Origin: Diogma glabrata
Lineage: Eukaryota > Arthropoda > Insecta > Diptera > Cylindrotomidae
Length of the DNA: 64,000 nt
Direction of reading: 5' to 3'
NCBI GenBank assembly: GCA_963693315.1
Contig: OY856187.1
Coordinates: forward strand, 70,412,033 to 70,476,032
Under the pieces are notes generated by a model, which was not told the origin of the DNA, ran no database searches, and saw only the letters and a program-made list of their open reading frames with translations. Below are positions 57,178-64,000 of this stretch, one piece after another; position 1 is the first letter of the stretch; each line of letters starts with the position of its first letter. The translations under genes were made by a program, and so were the position numbers.

Positions 57178-57624
57178 TGTTGTAAACCCATAACATCGAG
57201 GTCATTCTTCATTATTAGAATTGCTTATTTATCAAACACGCGCAATAAAGCAGGAAACTCTTGTTTCACTTAAAATTATTTAAAACTCTTGCTTCCCATA
57301 AATTTATTAAAAAACTCTTATTTCACATAAAATGTTTAAAAACTCTTGTTCCCATAAAATTATTAAAAAACTCTTATTTCACATAAAATGTTTAAAAACT
57401 CTTGTTTCCCATAAAATTATAAAAAACAAAAGCAAAACTAAAAATGATGAATTGACTTTTTAATTAAAACAAATAATTTTAATAAACATAATTATTAAGT
57501 TCTTTAGTTTTAAATTGAAGCTCCGACCGGAGGGTAACAAAATTATTGTTATAAATAAAATAAATAAAATTAAATCTATGTGTTGTGTTCAAAATTCATT
57601 TTCCTAGTCACGAGTATTTCTACA
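57178..57624 (+). repeat. 3' LTR (447 bp)
   Basis: Same length and, reading base by base, no difference from the 5' LTR. Starts TGTTGTAAACCC and ends TTTCTACA. It supplies the polyadenylation signals for the element transcript. Confidence 0.95.
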
Positions 57625-57628
57625 AAGT
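57625..57628 (+). repeat. 4-bp target-site duplication, right copy (AAGT)
   Basis: Matches 49525-49528 exactly; generated by integrase strand transfer. Confidence 0.85.
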
Positions 57629-57862
57629 CGATACATTTTCAGTTCAAAGTTTTCTAATTTGTTTTGGTATTCTAAAGAAATATTAGGTACTGTATGAAAC
57701 CATGTTTTATAAGCTTTTGCGACGACGGTTGCTAGCTGGTTGTCTCATTATTATCTGTCTCATCATTTTTCTTAAAATCACCTACAAACTTCCAAAAAAG
57801 CATTTGCATACCCAGATTTTCTAAACCTTTTTTGTGATGTTGTTCCATCCAAAAGCCTAATG
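57629..57862 (-). pseudogene. Decayed minus-strand coding segment at the LTR element's insertion site
   Basis: On the minus strand a splice-acceptor-like 'ttttttgttttag' (about 57875-57863) leads into a frame with 'LGFWMEQHHKKGLENLGM' and 'FWKFVGDFKKNDETDNNE', which then stops. A shifted frame continues with 'QLATVVAKAYKTWFHTVPN' and 'EYQNKLENFELKMYRLQ' up to the LTR. No family is recognised. It could be a transposon exon or a host pseudogene that the retroelement hit. Confidence 0.35.
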
Positions 57863-59149
57863 TACTAAAACAAAAAATTTTATGTCATTTGATCTTATTT
57901 TTAGATTTTCAAAAATATTAACAAACCAACTCCGATATCAGACTTGTCTTTTCTAGGATAACCATAACATTTAATGTGTTCAAATGACTTTGGTTACTCA
58001 ATAAAATATTGTGAAAAAAGAAACTTATACTTTTTATTAACAACAACAAATTTCGTCCGTTTTCGAAATTTCTGCAGGTTAGGATGAATGACATTTGAAG
58101 GTTAGAACTTTGCTTCTATTTCAAAGCATAATGTTAGTATTTTTTGAATTATATTTTCCATAAAAACCATAAATGTCAACAACTTGTCAACCCACACTAA
58201 ATTATCGATTTTTTGTTCTCTTGTGTTATTAATACACCGTTCATAGATTTTTATTATAAATTAACGAAACAAAAAAAAAAGTGAAAATAATTTATATTTT
58301 GAAAATCGCTGTCGAAAACATAAAACTTAAAAAAAGAAAATAACATTCGAATGAATAAGAATAAATTAAGATGGTAAAGTCAATATATTTATAACTCTTT
58401 TTCCGTTCTTTTGTGCTTTCAGTTTTCTTTTTTTTTTTTGGCAGGAAAATTCTGAGAAAATCTAATTTATTGTTGTGTATAATAAGATCGAAAAACGTTT
58501 GAATTGTTTTTTCTTTCCTCGATTTTATGTTATTTCAGAAGTTTATACACACGTAAATCACATTCACAAATATTTAAGATATACGTTTATAGCAGTGAAT
58601 CATTTTGATTAAAGTATAGAAAATAAAATCGATAAAAAAGTTTATGTTTTTCTATGAATTTGTATTTGGTGAGGTGGAGGAAAGGAAGATTGTTTTTGGC
58701 ACAATATTTAAAAAAAAGTTTAAAGACGGGTAGACGTTAGTCAAATATACTTGTAAACGGGTAGACTTCAAAGAGACATGGTATTTATTCATGTTAATCA
58801 ATAGCAACTTGAATGTGGTTTTTTTACAGAGACAAACAAGCTAAAAAAAGAGTTTGCTTGTTTTGGAAGGATTTGATGAGCGACTAGACTAATCATTCAA
58901 TGAATGGAAGGTAGGTTTCACACTCACACATAAACTCCAATTTTTGTTCTTAAATTTAAATCTTCAGACTCACGAAACTCGAGCTAATAACTGTCTTAAC
59001 TTAATTAAGTTCTCAGCTCTTGGGAAATGCAGTTTTTATATTGGCAGGTATGTTGTTGTCAATCACATGCAATAGCTTTTTCAACATAGTTGTGAATTGT
59101 TTTTTTTTTTCTAAACTAGTTTTATTTTAATCCTACAGTTGTAGCCAAA
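57863..59149. other. AT-rich sequence, no supported gene
   Basis: No frame above 60 codons on either strand; long T and A runs only. Confidence 0.55.
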
Positions 59150-59223
59150 CATTGACATGCATAAACAAGTTTAAACTAAATGGCAACAGACATTTAGTTT
59201 ACACTTGTTTATGCATGTCAATG
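59150..59223. repeat. 33-bp inverted repeat with 8-nt loop
   Basis: 59150-59182 (CATTGACATGCATAAACAAG and on) pairs with 59191-59223 in 32 of 33 positions; loop GCAACAGA. No coding content. Could be a MITE, a hairpin RNA precursor or a replication-slippage product. Confidence 0.9.
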
Positions 59224-60480
59224 TGACAGGCATAAACCATAATCAAAAATGGCGCCTTCAATACATTCAGATTAAATCGATTGTAGCGTGTTTTATAGCA
59301 TGTTGTTACATTTTACATCTTGTAGTGTGCCCTGACATGCGGTACACTAGTCAATAATTTCAGAGTCGTTTCTTCTCATATAAGTATTACCGTTATAGTG
59401 GATTTCCGCTAGAGTGGATGTGGTAAGTCTGTTTCCAGTGGTCAACTCTGATATTATGTAGAACGCATTTCACAGTTTTGATAATGTTTCTGGATGGTGA
59501 AGTCATTGATAAATGTAAGGATGTTGCTCTTTGTGAGAGACCAATAATTATTGTTTTGTTAGAATATCATTTGATTTATACAGAGCAGTAATATATGACA
59601 TTCCTCAGGCAGGTGATTTCGGTGAGCCATCAAATGGCATCCCATCTCAGTTCGCAGCATTACGTTGTACGTTGCTTGTTGCTTATTTCAGTGAGTGGCA
59701 GTCACTTAAGGAATATCCGAGTAGAAAAAGTCTAAATACAGTCAGCATCTGAGCAGAATCTGATCAGTTCCAATAGTAAACCCATTAGGAAATCTGATTT
59801 GGGCCTGTTCTGGACCTGATTTAAAATATCTTTTTAGATTTCATATTTGAACCCAAGATATTATTTTTTATATTTGACCCCAAAATAGGCAATCTGATCA
59901 GGGATACCTAGCTTATGCCTTACCTTAATGCCTTACTAGGGTTTGCCCTATTTAGCAGTAACTGACCTTGATGTGGTTCTATGCGGTCCTGATAGCATTT
60001 TATATAATAATTTTTAGGAGAATTCAACAACTTTTGGCCTGGTCAGAACCAAAAACGGTGAACTTGTTCAGACCTCAATCAAGAACTGAAATAATGAAAA
60101 CGTTACACTGATGATCAGGATCTAAATCAGGGTGCCCTTGCAGTGCCTGAGCCACACTAGTGCAAAACTGATCAGGGTCCCTTTTGAGCCCTGACAAATT
60201 TCTGGTCTGGTAGGTGGACCGCAATATATTAATAGGTCCTCCCATTGCTTTGTATGTTGCAAGAATTTTGTTTTTATTTTTATGCCCCATAGTGCATATT
60301 TCTGTGCATAATACCTGTATTTCAGTGTATATTTAGAGTGTTACCCCCAACAGTTTCGAATTTTCTCCGGGACCGTAGGAATGACCATTTTGTGAATGCA
60401 TAGTGTTTAGAAGTTTGGAAGTGGAGTGTGGACTTTTCAGAAGAGAAAGTTTTTTGTTATAATCCATTCATTCAATATTG
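59224..60480. other. Unassigned, mid-GC sequence with recurring CTGATCAGG words
   Basis: Less AT-rich than most of the window. CTGATCAG or close variants appear near 59760, 59892, 60110 and 60168, often beside 'ccctgat' or 'gacctgat'. The 71-codon minus frame 60075-60290 spans these words and has no motif. May be the degraded 3' part of the minus-strand LINE that follows. Confidence 0.35.
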
Positions 60481-61200
60481 TTGACTTATTCCAAGTTCTT
60501 CCCATCCAGAGGTAGTGGAGTATTCTTTCTAGTGGAATAGATGGTTAGTTAATGATTCAACAATGTGATAGAAGTCTACATTGTGGAAATCATAGTTTTT
60601 GTACTCTCATCTAGGATCTAGAGCTACGGCATTTTAATTATGCTTGACGAGCTCTAAGGTAGTTACATTATACCTAGTAGATTGGTGTTAAAAATGTGAT
60701 TTAGTAGTACAGCTTGCTACACTGCGTCGAAAGCTTTTGATAAATTGAGTGTGACTAAGATTGTTCTAGCACAGGGCCGTTTTAATTAATTTCAGACGTC
60801 ACTATTCACTGATTTATTTTTCAACTCTGTGAAGGGAATTGGTTGTGCTAAATGCTGTCCGTAAGCCATATTGCTTTGAAGCTTAGTTGTATGATTTTGT
60901 CAGTCAAGAGAACAGAAGTGCTACAGTTAGTTTTATGAGTTTTTTTTCTTCAGTTTATCCAGATTTTAAGATGGAAATGATTCTAGACGTTTGCCAGATG
61001 CATGGTTTCTAGAGTGTAATTAGAGATATGTTGAGTGTAGAAAAAAATTAGTTTCACTGCTGGCTTACAATGTTTGAGTATCATGGTAGAGATTTCATCG
61101 GGACCAATAGCTTTGGATGGCTTGATTTTTGCTTGTGGCTTTTGCAACTTCTTATATGGAAAATATAATCTGGTTTCCATCTCGTCTGTCCTGTTCATAA
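60481..61200 (-). pseudogene. Decayed non-LTR reverse transcriptase, minus strand
   Basis: RT blocks appear in the expected minus-strand order in broken frames: 'IKPSKAIGPDEIS' (about 61125-61087), 'KQYGLRTAFSTTNSLHRVEK' (about 60880-60820), 'VTLNLSKAFDAV' (about 60763-60728, the catalytic Asp block, first Asp read as Asn), then a 'ESLTNHLFH'-like block (about 60555). Stops and frameshifts intervene, so it is dead. It differs from the element at 33991-35950 and may be a Jockey-type relative. Confidence 0.6.
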
Positions 61201-64000
61201 TTGAAGGAGATTGCCGAAAGTGAATATTAAGTCCTTAATGGCATTCCAGAGACTTTATATTATACCTGTGCTTGATTTGCTCATTTTTTTCTTTTTACGA
61301 GAAAAACTTGTATTTTCTTACTAATCTGTTTATTTACTTATTAAAGTCCATGTTTCTAGAGTCATCTTGATCTGCCTTACAAATATCTTTTCTTTATGTG
61401 TCAATCGTACACGTTTTCTGCGGAAAGTAAGGCCAAACGTTTAGAATTCAATAGAAGGGAATATAGTGAGCTCTAGCTGTGTTAATATTTTTTATGAATT
61501 TTTTCTCCCCATGAGAGTGCGTCAAATGATGATAAAAATTGTTTACTGGATTCAATTTCAATAAATTTTTTAAAATTATCCCAGCCCGTTATGATAAATT
61601 AATGTTGCTTTCGTCTCGAATTTTTCAGTCTGCAAGCGGGTTAGTGACATATTGACAAGAAAAACCTCTCGAGATTATTATGAGCTCTTTATTCCCCTTA
61701 TCGGTTGCGGTTTGTTGAGATGTTCAGGAAATAGTACCAAAGAGCAAAGTGTGAATTTATGTTGTAACTTGTATTATTGTATTATTATTGTGTATTTCTA
61801 CTCTCCAATCTACTCTCAGTTTTCTTCTCCAAATTTTCTAGATATGAATGAACATAAACAAATTATCATTAGTATCGTTTATTTACCTTGACCTAGAACT
61901 TATTGACAAAACAATTATAGTTGTTGATTTTGATGAACAATTTAGAAATGTGTTAGCAGTATTGAATCCTGATTCGAAATTTAAAGTATGCCCTAAAGCA
62001 TACCCTAAGTCAAAGTAAGATATTGTTATCCCACAGTAGATAAAGTGGATGACGTCAGTAACACTGACGGAAAACCAGGTGTCGATGGGAGGAACAGTTC
62101 TTGTCTCACGTATATGGGATATCCTTGGTTGGTTTGATACTAAATAAGCATACTAACTATATGAAAATATCGTTTGCTATCAAAAAACTGTAAAACATGG
62201 CGTTATCATCATCATTTCATCATTCCATGCACCTTGGATTCCCATGAAACTAATTTCTCTGTGTTAACTCACAGTTTTGAAATCAAACCATAGTTAAATA
62301 ATTGAGTTATCAGTCTTCTAGCATAGTATACAGGAAGCAAAATAACATGTTATGTTTGTTAAGGAAATGTACTCACATCAGTATTATAAAATTTGGCTAC
62401 TGAGTAGAAAACATTTCTGCCACTGTAGCATTGCCTCAAAAATAAATGGCTGGTCTTACAATAAAATAAGTAAAACATCTGTAATTGAAATCCAAATTTA
62501 TACTCAAAATCTAATCGCAAATACACACGACATATACGCCGTATGTCAACAAAAGAAAACCTCTCTATAAAACCATCCAAATCCACCTAACCACCTCCAA
62601 ACTTCCATCAACAACAAAGCAACAAAAATCGAAAAACAATATTATTCAATTAAAATAAAAATATATCTTAATAAACCATCTTAATCCAACAAAACGTACA
62701 TAGGGAACTTATTTATGTACACATACAATTGATAATCTATTACGAAATAATAATATAAATTTATATTTTTATTCTTCCATATATGTAAGCTCAAATCGTA
62801 TTATTATACTTTCACTGCATTAATTCCAAAAAAAAAAAAATCATGAAAATAAATTTTTCATCGAAATTTTTCTTGTCGTCTTGATTTTTTCTTCATTTTC
62901 GTCTATATTGTTGTTGTTATTATTTTCTTATTTTTCTTATTATTTTCGATATAAATTAATCTATTCTATAAATAAAATGTAATGAAATATATTTATTTTA
63001 TTTATTTTTTTTTTGTTTCGTTGCTTTTCGAAACCCAACTTTGACTTTAAAATGACATTTCCCTCATCCTTGGTCTTATTTTCATATCAGGATGTCAATT
63101 TTTATCAAAACCAAAAAAAAATGTATGATTTTTCCTCACAAACAAATAACAAAAAAAAAATATTATTATAAGAAATTGAACAAAAAATCTTGTACTTAGT
63201 CTTCCTTTTTTGCTGAATCTTTATGAATGTCTAAGATTGATTCGGTTTGACAACAGAAGAAAAATTACGGATACAAAAAAAGGGGAAATAAAATAAAAAA
63301 TATTGAAAGAATGTTAATCTTCGACTTTATTTATTCTACTCAATTTTTCATGTTTCTTTATTTTATGAGCTTTTCAGCGTTATTTAGTTGTAAAAATTGT
63401 AGTTGTAGTTGTGATAATAGTTTGGTAAAATTTAGATGCAAGAACCTGCTTATACAACTGAGTTAACCAAAGTCTCCTACATCCTATCAAAACATATTTA
63501 TGATACACGACTAAGTGACAAGACAAAAATGTATTATCCCAACGAATTTTATTTCTACAGTAAATAGTTTCTACACCTTTTCCATAGGAAAACTACACAA
63601 CGATTATATTTCGATTCGTTCTATAAAATTTTAACGAATTTTGATTGGTTAATTCTCTGATAAACCTGCCATATTGAGAAGAGTTTTACAAAACTGAACT
63701 AAACCAAGAAAAAGTCAGACAAGTGCGAATAAAATTCGCTCGTCAAGGGTTCCCTGAATATTTTACATTCACACAATATCAAAAATTATTGACAAAACGT
63801 TGTGTTATAATGTCCTTATATTTCCAGACCATAGACACATAACAAAATAAATGTTAAATTGTAAATGACAATAGTAAATTACAATCAAATCTACATTGAT
63901 CAAAAATGGCAAAAAAATGTTAATTCAGGTTAAATATTATCCATAGATGTTTTTGGTAACTTAAAAAAGATTCAATTACACCAGCTTGTAAATGGATTAA
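61201..64000. other. AT-rich sequence, no supported gene
   Basis: Small frames at 61652-61891 (plus), 62352-62570 (plus) and 62359-62586 (minus) overlap each other or lack motifs. A 42-codon protein-like stretch lies at about 61890-62017 (plus; contains 'KTIIVVDFDEQFRNVLAVLN') but has no start or splice support. 62790-63340 has homopolymer-rich, UTR-like texture. Confidence 0.5.

Larger units (their letters stand above)
49529..57624 (+). mobile_element. Complete errantivirus-like (Ty3/Gypsy) LTR retroelement with env
   Basis: 8,096 bp bounded by two 447-bp LTRs that appear identical and a 4-bp target duplication. The order is 5' LTR, primer binding site, 651-nt leader, gag, pol (protease, RT, RNase H, integrase), env, polypurine tract, 3' LTR. 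Domain order RT-RNaseH-integrase marks Ty3/Gypsy; the baculovirus-F-like Env marks an insect endogenous retrovirus (errantivirus-like). Matching LTRs say the insertion is young. The only obvious defect is a frame offset at the end of env. It sits inside decayed minus-strand sequence. Confidence 0.95.

Noticed and set aside
62352..62586. Overlapping plus and minus frames of 72 and 75 codons
   Set aside because: Mutually antisense, no motif, no reason to prefer either.

Overview
The window is AT-rich eukaryotic DNA and almost certainly comes from an insect nuclear genome. The evidence is an errantivirus-type LTR retroelement with a baculovirus-F-like Env, a 5'-truncated CR1/Jockey-type non-LTR retrotransposon, tRNA-derived SINE-like sequence, foldback DNA elements and simple-sequence arrays. 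I could not fix the order. No intact host gene could be recognised. Nearly everything that can be named is mobile or repetitive DNA, and most short ORFs are chance frames or products of repeats whose period is a multiple of three.

Layout. 1-327: decayed non-LTR reverse transcriptase. 328-3284: candidate terminal-inverted-repeat (TIR) element with a decayed, apparently spliced minus-strand gene. 3.3-7.1 kb: unassigned sequence, a SINE fragment and one possible exon. 7.1-7.76 kb: ~288-bp tandem repeat. 10.99-12.45 kb: large near-perfect palindrome. 14.2-14.9 kb: 9-bp minisatellite. 15.6-17.7 kb: higher-order repeat built on an 8-bp word, with one expanded block. 17.9-19.2 kb: dispersed repeat whose inverted partner lies at 36.5-37.5 kb. 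21.05-21.4 kb and 22.0-22.1 kb: palindromic, MITE-like elements. 22.6-23.7 kb and 25.0-25.7 kb: decayed coding islands. 29.2-31.1 kb: 12-bp satellite. 31.5-31.65 kb: SINE-like sequence. 33.98-35.96 kb: truncated non-LTR element with target-site duplication and poly(A). 37.6 kb, 40.2 kb and 59.2 kb: strong hairpins. 41.34-46.93 kb: foldback element with long TIRs made of ~132-bp tandem units. 49,529-57,624: complete LTR retrovirus-like element. 59.9-61.2 kb: second decayed non-LTR reverse transcriptase, minus strand.

The best-preserved unit is the 8,096-bp errantivirus-like element. It has two 447-bp LTRs that look identical by eye, a 4-bp target duplication (AAGT), a tRNA-Leu-type primer binding site, a Gag with two CCHC knuckles, a Pol reached by an apparent -1 frameshift (GGGAAAC heptamer), an Env behind its own splice acceptor, and a polypurine tract. 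Its one visible lesion is a frame offset that separates the Env ectodomain from its membrane anchor. Together these say the insertion is recent, probably competent for gag-pol expression, and defective for a membrane-anchored Env as sequenced.
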